Positions 1-8,634 of a DNA stretch of 31,569 bases are shown here, one piece after another. The stretch's first letter is position 1; every line of letters starts with the position of its first letter. This stretch comes from Saprospirales bacterium (GTDB lineage Bacteria; Bacteroidota; Bacteroidia; Chitinophagales; Saprospiraceae). The stretch lies in assembly GCA_016703765.1 (NCBI GenBank), contig JADJBL010000035.1, positions 1 to 31,569 on the forward strand. The letters are read 5' to 3'. Under the pieces are notes generated by a model. It was not told the DNA's origin, did not search any database, and saw only the letters and a list, made by a program, of their open reading frames with translations. The position numbers and the translations under genes were made by a program.

Positions 1-590
1 AAGCGGACTATAGGCAACGGTAGAAAACAATCTAATTCACGGCATTCTTTCATGTTTTGCATTATTCGTCCCTTTGTCCAGATGCGCAGACCCGACTGGA
101 CTTCGCAGAAATGGGATGAACAGCATGGCCCTTTAAGGTTCGCCTTTAACTTCCGGAAAGGCCGATATAACTGACTTTCCCTCTCTTTGACAAGTTCTAG
201 CCATGGCGCCTACGGTTTCCTCGATAGGTGCTTTGGGGTGCGACCCTGTAGTAGAAATACAAGTTAATGGTATCGATGCCCAACCTTTTTAAGCTGGTCT
301 TCGCAGGCTTGTTTATTATATTATTCCGGTTTACTCGTTGATGCCCGAAAATCTTACCATTGGTCCCGCATATTTGCAAATTTTGTTGCAAGGGTTATCG
401 CGTCAACTTTTGCCTTTTAATGCCTTGCCGAGCAATCTTCATTATGCCCGCTGCCGTACATATCGGCGGTATCAAAGAAATCGACACCCAACTCACCGCT
501 TTGTGAATGGTAAAGATTGATTGTTCCTCATTGGTTTCCATAAAGTCGGACATCCCCATTGTTCCTAACCCGATTGGGAAAACTTGAAAC
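1..590 (-). pseudogene. Aldo/keto reductase remnant (YakC/AKR13-like), runs off window start
   Basis: Translation of the minus strand in shifting frames recovers successive segments of an aldo/keto reductase: an N-terminal GLGTMGMSDF-like strand near 560, a FFDTADMYGSGHNE active-site segment (catalytic Asp and Tyr region) near 440-470, SLKRLGIDTINLY near 260-300, and a degraded VKEGKVRYIGLS-like segment near 170. These are in the order expected for the NADP-dependent (alpha/beta)8 barrel of the YakC/AKR13 type. At least four frame changes and several stops separate them, and no intact start or full frame exists. The gene continues beyond base 1, so its C-terminus is not visible. It lies in tandem with a second AKR remnant and an AraC-type regulator remnant, a common regulator-reductase arrangement. 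Function is taken to be lost; sequencing error alone is unlikely to explain this many disruptions. Confidence 0.72.
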
Positions 591-631
591 TATGTTTCCT
601 ATTTTTCTTTTTCATTGATTTTAAATTGGTA

Positions 632-1540
632 TTATTTGAGAATTGGGGCTGCTTCCATCGGATTGAGTCCATTAGCCGCCCATGCAATTGGCTGATTTTG
701 GTTTAGCTGGTTCAAACGTTCCATATCACTGCTGGGAATTTCGAAACCAAATACATTAAAATTTTCACGAATGCGGGCCACGCTTCTTGTCAAACACATA
801 CCCGTGCAACCCACCTCAATAACAATTTGGCTTCCGATACTCTAAGTTTAGCGGCAATCTCTTTAGTAACTAATTGGCATTCTTTTTTATATCGGAAAGA
901 ACTTCACCGCCTTGACCTTCCTCAGCTCGCCAGGTCGAGAGAGGAGCAAGTGAGCTATAGGCTATGGGAGCGCAATTGAATTTTCTTTCATGTAACGGGT
1001 AAACCAACCTGCGCGCAAATGGGATGAATTCGACCTGGTTTGCCTCAGGTTTAGGAAGGCCGGCATCGATCATCTCTTTAATTCTCTCTTCATTATAGTT
1101 GGAGACTCCAATATGCCTGGTCAGCCCCATTTTTTTTAGTTCTACCTACCAAGCCCCACTGTTCCAGCCTGAGTTCTGCCAGTGGAGCATGTATAAGTAA
1201 AGTCACCATAGTCAAGCTGAAGTTGTTGGAGCTGATTTTACAAGTTTCAATGGTCTGATCGTAGTTTTTCCGGTGCCCCACTGGTTTAAATCCAGGAAAA
1301 AGTTTTGTGGTTACAAAAAATTTTCCTCCCCGGGCAACTCCGGCTGCCTTTATGCCTTTCCCGGCCCTTCTTCTATTATTATAGCCCCCGGCTGAATCAA
1401 TATGTCTAAATCCTACTTTAAGTGCCTCTATTACAGACAATTCGGCCTGTCATCGATAACTGGTATGTGCCAAATCCCACGAGAGGCATGCCTATGCCAT
1501 TTCTTGAGGTCTGTGTTTTTTCCGTCAATTGTTTTCCCTT
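632..1540 (-). pseudogene. Aldo/keto reductase remnant (2,5-diketogluconate reductase-like subgroup)
   Basis: Three consecutive open segments on the minus strand, in different frames, together make an AKR. Near 1450-1540 is NGIGMPLVGFGTYQL, the first barrel strand. At 1440-1370 is VIEALKVGFRHIDSAGGYNN, which carries the catalytic Asp and Tyr positions. Around 1130-870 are IGVSNYNEERIKEM and the NQVEF segment that forms the cofactor/substrate pocket, and 814-632 gives the C-terminal FGFEIPSSDMERL segment with a natural stop. The subgroup differs from the neighbouring AKR remnant, so this is not a simple tandem duplicate. Frame changes occur at about 1440, 1150 and 850. The whole family-length protein (about 290 residues) can be pieced together, so decay is fairly recent or partly due to assembly indels. 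Confidence 0.75.
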
Positions 1541-1585
1541 TGCTTTGTGTTTTAAAAGTTATAATACAAAGCTGAGGTAGCAGAG

Positions 1586-2550
1586 TCATCCTACAACCTC
1601 AATCAAACGAGAAATGACCAATTTCAAAGGTTCATTAACTATGCTTACTCGATTTCCTAAAGGTACTGACTGGGGTAAGATGGGTATGCTTTTTGAAAAA
1701 ACGGCTAAAATGGTTGGTTCGCTAAAGCCCAATTTATAGGCTATTTCCTTTGAGGAGTAGGAGGTGCTATTAAAAGGGATTTGGAAACCAAAGACCGTAC
1801 GTTTGAAATCCAATCATTCACCGTTTTGCCGGTTTTACTTTTTATTACCGAGTTCAAATAATTAGATGCAAATTCAATTTTTCGGCAAAAAGACTGAACT
1901 TACAATTTATTATCGTTTTGCTTCCTTTCCACAACTTTCTTAGACTCCGATTCCAATAACTGCTTGAATGAGGTAACAATTTGAGAGTTCCTGTTTCCTT
2001 CGTCAATCGGATTATAGTTGAACCAAAATTTTTCCTTTATTTTTAAAAGCAAAATCAGAAAAAGATTTCCTATAATTTTGTTTTTGCATTTAGAATCTTT
2101 GCTGAATTCGCTAATATTTGCTTATAAAGAAATAAGAAATTCTTCGAAATCACCTTGAGATGGTTTTATTGAGGGGCTATTTCAGCCAACAGGAAAGGAA
2201 ATTCCCCGAAAATTTCCCGGATGTACGTTTCTCCGCAGAAAATTTTCGTTCAAGGTTATGATGAAAGCCTCTTTTGATTCATTTAATTCGTAAGATTTAA
2301 TATGCCCCGGATTCGTAAAGTAAATAGTACCGGAACCGAAAGGAAAATTTGTTGTCATCGAGATAATAAACCCCTGAGCCTTCTATTGTTAAAATGAAAG
2401 AGAAGTAGTCTGCCCTTAAATTGGGCGATTTATACGGGATTTGAGGATGGATATCGGGAATACTAAGAATAGTAAAATCTATTTCTTTTTCAAAGGATAA
2501 TCCGAGGGTTTTATATAGTCAGAAATGCTATGATGTATAATGATTTCCAT
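1586..2550 (-). pseudogene. AraC-family transcriptional regulator, frameshifted remnant
   Basis: The minus strand from an ATG at 2550 gives MEIIIHHSISDY, then after a frame change a long segment (DFTILSIPDIHPQIPYKSP, then GTIYFTNPGHIKSYEL) typical of the N-terminal cupin-like domain of Bacteroidota AraC regulators. Stops interrupt it near 2180. Between about 1850 and 1590 the C-terminal helix-turn-helix survives as SSKEIAYKLGFSEPTILAVF followed by a degraded KxxxxxPxQ-like motif, matching the second HTH of AraC proteins (KEIAYELGFSDPSYFSRFFK). About 300 residues would be expected and about 320 codons are available. Its position upstream of, and co-directional with, two AKR remnants suggests it once regulated them. 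At least three frame disruptions are present, so it is called non-functional. Confidence 0.75.
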
Positions 2551-2640
2551 ATTTTATCGAATATCGTAAATAGTGGAGTTGTCGCTATGGCACAAACGTT
2601 TTCATAGAAGTACGTCAGCCAAATATATTGCCAACTGATG

Positions 2641-3375
2641 TTAGCGGTAGTTTTTCTTTCCGTATTGTCGTAACAATTTCAATGTATGTTCTAATGAGTT
2701 ATTATTTGTCCAGTCCTGATGTCCAGGAATTACAAGTTGGTTTGCCAAATTTTTTCTTTATGGTTTTAATTGTTTTTGTCCATTGTTTTGTGTCTGCGTC
2801 ACCAAGATAACCAAGGTCAGCAGCTTCAATACTTTCACTAAACAACCACCATAAAGAAGTTTGTCCTTAGCAAACCATAAAACAATGTTGTCAGGTGCGT
2901 GCCCTGCTCCGCCATAATAAGTTTGAAATGAATATTGTCCAACTGTAAAACGGTGTCTTTAAGTATTAAAAATGCTGCTTGTTTTTCATTTCTTTCTTTA
3001 CAAATAAGGTCAGTTTGTTTAGTGGTAAATGTTTTAATCCCTTTTTCTTTGTAATAGTCAAGTCCGCCCGTCCTGTCCTCGTGTGAATGTGTCGCAATGC
3101 ACAACACAACATTTTTGTTATGCTTAACTTTGATACTGTCAAGTAAAGGTTGGAATTGTGTCGTGTCCCAAGGGGTGTCAACCATTACAACGCCATTGTC
3201 AGTTACAAAATAAAGTCCGTTAGCAGGAAAAGGTGTTCCTTTGAATTCTCTATAAGTTGTAAATACATAAAAGTCACCCGCTAAATGAGTTATTTCTAAG
3301 TTTTCTCTTTTCTGTCTGCCCCAGGAGCGCAGCCGATAATAAAAGTCCAAATATAAATGTCGTATATGCTTTCAC
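2641..3375 (-). pseudogene. Subclass B1 metallo-beta-lactamase, zinc ligands retained but frame broken
   Basis: Reconstructed from four or five frame segments, the product is a periplasmic, probably beta-lactam-hydrolysing B1 metallo-beta-lactamase of about 245 aa, the normal family length. A GTG at 3375 begins a signal peptide (KAYTTFIFGLLLSAALLGQ). All B1 zinc-ligand motifs are encoded: THSHED near 3080 (His116, His118, Asp120), GGAGHAPDN near 2900 (His196), YGGC near 2860 (Cys221) and IPGHQDW near 2725 (His263), ending at TAA 2641-2643. Frame changes fall near 3315, 2912, 2848 and 2735; those at 2912 and 2848 look like single bases lost from short homopolymers (CC to C, AAAA to AAA). The upstream DUF1801 gene ends 45 bp away inside a short palindromic element. 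VIM and IMP are B1 enzymes carried on integron cassettes, which makes the context notable. Whether it is active depends on whether the indels are real. Confidence 0.85.
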
Positions 3376-3396
3376 TGTATCGTTGTTGAAACTATC

Positions 3397-3425
3397 GCTA
3401 ACGTTGGGCAAATGTGCTGTTATGC
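3397..3425 (-). repeat. Short, arm-less member of the palindromic element family
   Basis: On the minus strand this reads GCATAAC-A-GCACATTTGC-CCAAC-GTTAGC. It is the conserved ends of the larger elements (TAAC-A-GC and GC-NNAAC-GTTA) fused with no long arms or loop. It contains the stop codon of the DUF1801 gene (TAA, 3420-3422) and sits just before the beta-lactamase start. The 1-versus-5-nt asymmetric bulge next to the outer stem matches the full-size copies at 22.8-25.8 kb. Confidence 0.6.
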
Positions 3426-3866
3426 ATAGCTTTTTTTATTCGATTTTCCATATTTTGATTCTAAAAAATTTATAGTTTCCTTGATTAGATTTTTCAGTTC
3501 ATTTTGGTCTATGTCTGAAAGTTTTTTAACGTAAATGCAGGCTTTGCCCATTTTAAACTTCCGAGGTTTTTTAGTAAATGCTCGTGTTGATCACTTCCTG
3601 TGTATACGTAAAGTGAAATGGCTGCTTTGCGAGGCGAAAAGCCAACAAGTGGCCAGTCTCCTTCCTGCCTGCTTCTATCGGACTTGTAGTGATAGCTTCC
3701 AAATCCGATCATGGTCGGTCCCCACATTTTGGGCTCATGACCTGTTAAATCCTGCATTAGCGTCAGTAATTCAAAACTATCCTTGCGTTTTTGTTCGGTA
3801 TCGGCAAAGGAGTTGATAAATTCGCGAACGTCTACGTTAGTTTGTTTTGTTTTTTATTTCTGCCAT
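3420..3866 (-). CDS. DUF1801 family protein (YdhG-like), interrupted by frameshifts
   Basis: From ATG 3866 (MAEIKNK) the frame must shift near 3835 to continue as TNVDVREFINSFADTEQKRK. It then runs through MQDLTGHEPKMWGPTMIGFG and HYKSDRSRQEGDWPLVGFSPRK, the diagnostic core of DUF1801 proteins (EPKMWGP, GFGSYHY, GFSPRK). A second shift near 3558, apparently one A missing from an A-run, restores the C-terminus MGKACIYVKKLSDIDQNELK and a Lys-rich end, stopping at 3420. Reconstructed length is about 148 aa, normal for the family. The biochemical function of DUF1801 is not established; it is a small soluble protein, probably cytoplasmic. The stop codon lies inside a short palindromic element, as cassette genes often show, and the beta-lactamase follows directly. 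Confidence 0.75.
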
Positions 3867-3920
3867 GATTGTTAAATTTTTAAATCAGGTAATGTTGTTT
3901 AAAGTTACAATTAATTTGGA

Positions 3921-4031
3921 GCTACCAGTAGCCGTTGGCGCATCTTCATACGAAGATAATACGGAAGCGGGAAGGAGTCAAGTCCTTTTTGCCAAGTAGC
4001 GGACCTCGGCCCGCCAATGGGCGGGTAGCTA
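3921..4031 (-). repeat. Palindromic gene-associated element (divergent subtype)
   Basis: Arms AGCTACCAGTAGCCGTTGGC (3920-3939) and the region CCGCCAATGGGCGGGTAGCT (4011-4030) are imperfect inverted repeats. The loop contains CTTCATACGAAG, then a GTCAAGTCCT...CAAGTAGCGG segment that is also found in the element at 29.07-29.20 kb. It lies between the lipoprotein gene (stop 4038) and DUF1801 (start 3866). The outer TAAC/GTTA stem of the main subtype is not well preserved here. Confidence 0.6.
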
Positions 4032-4037
4032 GTATCT

Positions 4038-5278
4038 TTATTTAGGCTTCCCTTCTGCGTCAGTATGTAGTATCAGGGGCCAGTAGTAATGTTCAAAATT
4101 TTGCAACTTTCCAGAGTAACCACAAATGATAAAATCATCTTCATCTGTTTTTATAATATCTAGTCCTACGTCATTTAGAATCGTACTACCATATTTTTCA
4201 TCCATTTTACTTCTCCTAACGGGTTGGTCCGAATTAATATGATGTCCACAATTTCAGCTCCAATTATTGGTTCATCGAGATGCTTTCGAGTTTCACCAAG
4301 GATCACATAGTCGCCATTATTTGCCTGGATAATAGAATGATTTAAGTCTTCTTCATCGGAACCTAATACTGCAGTCCAATCGAGATTCCCTTCTTCATCC
4401 ACCTTGAACAATAAAATATTATAATATGCTTCGTCTGCAAGACTCGTCGCCGTGATGGCAAACCCACCCTCATTTGACGTTATTATTTTATTGTAATATC
4501 CGCTTAATATGGAACCAAATGATTTTGACCATAGCACATCTCCATCATTATTAATTTTAACCAATAACAATTCGGCTTCACTATTACTACCGGTGCTATT
4601 TGAAGAAGTTCCTAATACGACAAATCCTTCGTCGACGACTTCCACAATCGACCAACCCCAATTATCCCCGGGAAGCTCAATTACTTTAGACCAACTTTCA
4701 ATTCCGGATCCATTGACTTTTGCAATAAAAAGATCACTTTGTGAATCTGGGTCGTTTTGGGTGATACCTCCCGTCAAGAGATATCCATTATCAGAGGTCG
4801 GGATGAAGGTTGTTATATGCTCGTCGTCAAGTGTTGTTCCTATGTAATTTTCCCATTCCTTTTCTCCATTGACATCGGTTTTCCATAAAAACCCATCATG
4901 ATTTAAAGATCCTCCGTGACTTTTAGCGCCAGCCAAAATATATCCACCATCCATAGATTCTAACACCTGTCTGGTCATTCCTTCGATATCTTGCATCCAT
5001 TCTAAATAAAAGAATTTATTTAGTTTTAGTAAAGTATAAGACGTAGATGGGTAATAAAATCCGGTCAAGATAAAACTATTATCCTGGAGTTTTTTGATAG
5101 AAGTTAATTCTGAAACATCTGCGTCAATGTAGTTAAATGAGTGCTCTGAAAAAGAAGCATTAAATTCAGGAGAAACACCCCATTTAATAGGAGGCGAGGG
5201 GTCGGTTTTTTCAACTTTTTCGCAACCCGACAAAATGTAAAGGGTTGCCAGCGAAAAGAAAAAAAATTTTGTTTTCAT
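4038..5278 (-). CDS. Secreted lipoprotein with beta-propeller-like repeats (one frameshift)
   Basis: Start ATG at 5278 gives MKTKFFFFSLATLYILSGC, a lipoprotein signal with lipobox LSGC, so the protein is probably anchored in the outer membrane. The mature part consists of repeats of about 50 residues, with GGYILAG-, GFLWKTDVNGEKEW- and DLFIAKVNGSGIESW-like units (aromatic Trp-G endings, DxDG turns). This pattern is common in Bacteroidota surface proteins and consistent with a beta-propeller. The frame closes early near 4175, but in the next frame a continuous extension (KKYGSTILNDVGLDIIKTDE, then ending AEGKPK) reaches TAA at 4038. An A-run near 4192 appears to lack one base, so about 413 aa is the likely full length. 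The first 150 bp are duplicated at 8.43-8.58 kb. Function unknown; binding or adhesion is a guess. Confidence 0.75.
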
Positions 5279-5280
5279 GT
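5131..5280. repeat. Copy 1 of a 150-bp direct repeat
   Basis: This stretch encodes the signal peptide and first ~45 residues of the lipoprotein that starts at 5278. It recurs at 8427-8576 in the same orientation with four substitutions and no gaps by eye (differences near 5135, 5150 and two adjacent bases near 5214). Confidence 0.9.
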
Positions 5281-5364
5281 TTTTTATCATTTTTTGTAAC
5301 TTTTGCACTCCCGCCCGTGCCGCCCTGCATTGGGTTTACGGGTTTGGGATTGGGGAATGTCGGA

Positions 5365-6127
5365 CTACTCTTTTAGAATACGCTTCACCAACGTTTGATT
5401 ATTCCAGTGCAGGCAGATAAAATACATCCCTTTTAATAGCTCCGACATATCTATCTGGCGGGCATGGACATCACCTTTTTTCACTATTCTGCCGATTGCG
5501 TCCAGCACGACGAAAGTACCATGCTCCATATCATGGCCTGTTATTTCGAGTATCCCTTTGGTGGGATTGGGGTAGATTGCCGCCTCCTCGCTTTCAACCA
5601 CACCTACAGGCACTAAACATGCACTCTCCACCTCTTCCCTGGTCGCACATCCAGTGGCATTGCCCCAAATAACAGCAAGATTAAGCGGAATAGCCAGATA
5701 ATCACAAATGCTCTGCACATCAGCAGGTGGAGAGCAAACCCGAGTTTTGTATGTACAAGTAGGTTATTGCGGTAGGGTCTATATTGTCCAAACCCGAGAG
5801 GGACGTCAAGGCAGCATTGAAATCAATGGAAACTTCTCCGGCGACAGTGGTGAGATTGTCCAATCCCGCGAGGGAGGTCAATGCATCGTTGTAACTAATT
5901 TCAAGGTCTGCCGCGATGGATGTGATTTGAGACAAGCCATCCAGGTTTGTAATATCCGCTCCCTGAATGACAACCCAATAAGGTAATTGTGTGCAAGCTG
6001 GGAAACTGGTAGGGAATTCATCAATTTGTGCTTGCGTACTAAAATGAATAGTTATTGGGCATTGGGCGCTTGTTTCCAGGGAGGTTAGGAAAGTGACCGT
6101 GGAGAGTAGAAGAAAATACTTTTTCAT
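5365..6127 (-). CDS. Secreted leucine-rich-repeat protein with T9SS sorting domain (one frameshift)
   Basis: ATG 6127 starts MKKYFLLLSTVTFLTSLETSAQ, a signal peptide ending at an SAQ-type cleavage site. It is followed by CPITIHF and receptor-L/LRR-like units (ITNLDGLSQITSIAADLEIS, ALTSLAGLDNLTTV, ALTSLSGLDNI). The frame breaks near 5718 at TGC-TGA; removing one T gives continuous coding (DVQSICDYLAIPLNLAVIWG). The C-terminus, IYPNPTKGILEITGHDMEHG with a final VKRILKE, is a type A T9SS sorting domain of about 75 residues. The product is therefore predicted to be exported by PorU-type secretion and fixed at the cell surface or released. Reconstructed length is about 254 aa. An alternative ATG lies at 6163 but would put 12 residues before the signal peptide. 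Confidence 0.78.
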
Positions 6128-6167
6128 TGAGGGTTGTTTTAATTGTATGGTTAAAATTCTCAATGCG

Positions 6168-6184
6168 GTTAGCGGTTAGGCGTT
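6168..6184 (-). repeat. Half-copy of the palindromic element
   Basis: GGTTAGCGGTTAGGCGTT on the plus strand is nearly identical to the gene-proximal end of the element at 25.09-25.11 kb (GTTAGCGGTTAGGCGTTC). It lies directly after the DUF4386 gene stop. No matching distal half is visible before the next gene. Confidence 0.5.
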
Positions 6185-6186
6185 TT

Positions 6187-6842
6187 TTATGCTTTTGGTT
6201 TTCCTCCTTTTATTATCAACCATATTGCAAGTCCAAGCTCTCCAAGTGCCATCGGTAGAGCAAGTACATTGTTCAATGTTCCAGTAAATTCTGATAATTG
6301 CGGGAGCATTGATTTTAAAATATGAACCACAACATAAGAAATCCCTGCTATTAGTGTCAAAATCCAAAGTACTTTTGGGATATTTCTATGAATCTTCATA
6401 AGTATTCCTACGGCTAATAAATGTAAGCCAAATACAATCAACCCAAAAGCCCATACCGTTTCAAATGAATTAAAATTGCTGTTTAATAATTCGTTATTGC
6501 TCTCTTGCCCTAGATTCGCGATCAAAAATAAGTGGCTACTCCAAAAATAGCGGTATAGAATATTCTCAGAATAAAAGATATTATGGCAATTTTCTTGTTG
6601 TCGGCTTTAAAAAACTGATAAATAGTCCACGAAACCAAAATGTCTAAAATGATTATCAAGACAATTCCAATCAGCATCGAAAGGTAAAGTTGCAAGTTCC
6701 CTGACAAATTGCTATGTGTGTTCTCAAGCTGATTTACATCAAAGAATTTTGGGAAAGCGTAACCAATAGAAAATCCTGCTACTACAGCCATCAGGATAAG
6801 TAAGTATCCTGTCAATGTCGCATTTTTTCTTTGTCTGTTCAT
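6187..6842 (-). CDS. DUF4386-type integral membrane protein (one frameshift)
   Basis: ATG 6842 begins MNRQRKNATLTGYLLILMAV; the N-terminal part contains transmembrane segments GYLLILMAVVAGFSIGYAF, LSMLIGIVLIIILDILVSW and ISFILRIFYTAIF. The frame stops at 6522 after ATYF, while the next frame continues LIANLGQESNNELLNSNF with three more membrane segments (WAFGLIVFGLHLLAVGILM, VLWILTLIAGISYVVVHIL, LGELGLAIWLIIKGG). One T missing from a T-run near 6526 (TATTTTTG) explains the split. Reconstructed length is about 218 aa with six helices, matching the family of small uncharacterised membrane proteins often found in Bacteroidota and Firmicutes. Cellular role unknown. Confidence 0.75.
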
Positions 6843-6996
6843 TTTATCACGAATTTGTTTTACTTGTCTGATGTGGGTTGCTATATACTAATATATTCAG
6901 GTGCAGTCCGATTATTGTTGCCCTAATCCAATTTTCATTTCTTGAACAGCTCAACTGTATATCCTACAAAAGGTTGGTTAAAGATACAAAACTTTA

Positions 6997-7178
6997 TTAC
7001 TGGTAAGTGCTATTAACGGTTCGTTGTATTGCCGCTTCAAGGATATCAATGTTTATATCTTTCAGCGTTTTGAACCTGATGCAATACCCGCTTACACTCG
7101 CCTTGCCTAGGTTTTTCCCATACGTTTGGGTTCAGGTTGGCGAGTAATATACTCCTTGATTTGTTCTTGTACGTTCAT
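6997..7178 (-). pseudogene. Internally deleted DUF1801 remnant
   Basis: ATG 7178 gives MNVQEQIKEYITRQPEPKR, the standard N-terminus of a second type of DUF1801 protein. After a frame change it continues directly as GKASVSGYCIRFKTLKDIN and LEAAIQ, the standard C-terminus, ending at TAA 6997. About 60-70 central residues, including the KLWF/NPNIGYG-like core, are missing. It sits between the AHSA1 gene and DUF4386 and explains most of the 385-bp stretch (6843-7227) that otherwise holds no gene. The C-terminal end runs into GTGCTATTAACGG, which resembles a palindromic-element end. Confidence 0.75.
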
Positions 7179-7227
7179 ACTTATTCCAATTCTTTGCGGT
7201 GAAATTTGTGAACATTTTGTAATCCGG

Positions 7228-7728
7228 TCATTTTTTAGAGATAGTTGTCAATAGATTTTCCAGGTTGCTCATGCTCATAGTGAATCCTTCTTTGAAGCCC
7301 ATTTCAACCATCTTCTCCAAACGGGCAAGAGATTCATTATAAATGGTAATACGCACTGTTGTCTTTCCGTTCTGTTCGCTAAAAGTGTAATCCCAATCAG
7401 AACCCGGTAATTCAGGGTTTTCATCTTTGTCCGCAAAAGCATTAAACATTTTAAAATTCGTCTTTGGAGTAATGGACGTGTATTCCTGAATTGACCAACG
7501 CTCTTGTCCTTCCGGGCTTACCATCGCATAGAATCTTCGTCCACCAACCCTGAAGTCCATAAATTTTGTCTTTGACGCCCATGGCTTAGGCGCCACCCAT
7601 TGGTCAAGAATTTCTGGTTTGGTAAAAGCATCCCATACCAGTGAAAGGTCGGCAGCAAATTCTCTGGTTATGTATACCGTTTTGGCTGCTTTGTCAATAG
7701 TAAAATCAAATAGCAAATTATTTTTCAT
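7228..7728 (-). CDS. SRPBCC/AHSA1 family protein
   Basis: A 166-aa intact protein with the START/Bet v1-like AHSA1 fold: [20 protein letters not shown] near residues 20-38, the WVAPKPW motif near 45, [17 protein letters not shown] near 65-82, and the C-terminal helix [19 protein letters not shown] at about 140-158. Such proteins bind small hydrophobic ligands; the true ligand here is unknown. Its start overlaps the end of the ArsR gene by 11 bp, so the two are translationally coupled, a very frequent pairing in which the ArsR protein controls expression of the AHSA1 protein. Coding is complete, unlike many neighbours. Confidence 0.9.
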   Translation of the reverse strand: MKNNLLFDFTIDKAAKTVYITREFAADLSLVWDAFTKPEILDQWVAPKPWASKTKFMDFRVGGRRFYAMVSPEGQERWSIQEYTSITPKTNFKMFNAFADKDENPELPGSDWDYTFSEQNGKTTVRITIYNESLARLEKMVEMGFKEGFTMSMSNLENLLTTISKK

Positions 7729-8050
7729 TTTCCTGGTTTTTTAGTGTTAATAACACTTTGTCGAGTTGAGTGAACTGAGTTTCCAAAATCTTTTTGAATT
7801 GCTTAACCCAGTTATCTATCTCATCTATCTTATTTACATTAATGTGATAATATATTTCTCTTCCTTTTTGCTCTTGCTTTACAAGTTGGCATTCAGTCAA
7901 AATTTGAATATGCTTTGAAATAGTCTGTCTGGAGGAATCAAAGTTTTCCGCAATGGCGCCCGGTGTCATTGCTTGAATAGCTAATAAACTCAAAATAGCC
8001 CTCCGTGTCGGGTCGGCAATTGCTTGAAATATGTCTCTGCGAGCTTCCAT
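7718..8050 (-). CDS. ArsR-family winged-helix transcriptional repressor
   Basis: A 110-aa protein starting [20 protein letters not shown]. It has the canonical ArsR winged helix: [13 protein letters not shown] (residues 12-24), the recognition helix region [19 protein letters not shown] (about 39-57), and the wing [14 protein letters not shown]. No cysteine metal-binding motif (CxC) is present on the alpha-3 helix, so it belongs to the non-metal group often coupled to AHSA1 genes. The stop overlaps the AHSA1 start. Two TGCAGT-N6-ACTGCR operators directly upstream indicate autorepression. Confidence 0.92.
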   Translation of the reverse strand: MEARRDIFQAIADPTRRAILSLLAIQAMTPGAIAENFDSSRQTISKHIQILTECQLVKQEQKGREIYYHINVNKIDEIDNWVKQFKKILETQFTQLDKVLLTLKNQENEK

Positions 8051-8053
8051 TTA

Positions 8054-8096
8054 TGCAGTTAAGTGACTGCAAATGTAATGCAGTTATTTGACTGCG
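8054..8096 (-). promoter_or_regulatory. Promoter with two tandem ArsR operators
   Basis: TGCAGTTAAGTGACTGCA (8054-8071) is a perfect 6-bp inverted repeat with 6-bp spacer, and TGCAGTTATTTGACTGCG (8079-8096) is a second copy with one changed base; centres are 25 bp apart. On the minus strand a Bacteroidota -7 box TACATTTG (8070-8077) lies between them, with TTTTG about 19 bp further upstream fitting the -33 box. One operator therefore overlaps the -33/-7 spacer and the other lies just downstream of the -7 box, 4 bp before the ArsR start codon. Confidence 0.85.
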
Positions 8097-8177
8097 CAAA
8101 ATTTATTTTCAAATATTTTGAAAGGTCTGGGAAGTCAGGGGAGTGGTCTGCTGTTTCACTTTCGGCCAACAATGACC

Positions 8178-8209
8178 GCTAAGGGTTTGCAGTCACCTGC
8201 AGGTGGCGA
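8178..8209 (-). repeat. Half-copy of the palindromic element
   Basis: CGCTAAGGGTTTGCAGTCAC followed by CTGCAGGTGGCGA parallels the distal half at 21631 (GCTAACGTTTTGCAGCTACC, then CAAAGGTGGCGA). No complementary arm is seen nearby. The rest of 8097-8232 shows no gene or other feature I can support. Confidence 0.45.
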
Positions 8210-8232
8210 CCTCGAAGCGCTGCTCCTTGCAG

Positions 8233-8574
8233 TCAATAATTGTCAAAATTGATATCTGATGGCAAGTAAAACGTGCCGTTAAAATTGTTCCCGGTCCTAT
8301 CTATTGCCCCGTCAAAATTGATATTGCCTTGGTAAGCGTATACATATCCCGGACTAGCTTTTGTTTTGGTTTCCAGTTTAAAGGAAAGTTCTATATGACA
8401 TATGACAACCTATATCCGTTCAGTATAGTTGAATGAGTGCTCTGAGAAAGAAGCATTAAATTCAGGAGAAACACCCCATTTAATAGGAGGCGAGGGGTCA
8501 TTTTTTTCAACTTTTTCGCAACCCGACAAAATGTAAAGGGTTGCCAGCGAAAAGAAAAAAAATTTTGTTTTCAT
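8233..8574 (-). pseudogene. Truncated duplicate of a lipoprotein 5' end joined to an unrelated C-terminal fragment
   Basis: ATG 8574 gives the same lipoprotein signal as the gene at 5278 (MKTKFFFFSLATLYILSGC), continuing to about residue 50 and then meeting TAG at 8410-8412. Reading on in the same frame gives about 58 further residues ending GNNFNGTFYLPSDINFDNY and TGA at 8233. The downstream piece does not match the parent lipoprotein and includes two INFD-type segments. The structure looks like a rearrangement that fused a duplicated promoter/signal region to another gene's end. A 54-aa lipoprotein could in principle be made from the first part. Confidence 0.65.
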
Positions 8575-8576
8575 GT
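8427..8576. repeat. Copy 2 of the 150-bp direct repeat
   Basis: Matches 5131-5280 at about 146 of 150 positions by eye, same orientation. The copy ends two bases upstream of the start codon, so regulatory sequence was barely included. Confidence 0.9.
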
Positions 8577-8634
8577 CAGTTCAATAGGGCAAAGAAAGGA
8601 TTTATATGGCATTGCCTGCCGCCTGGGGCTTTTC

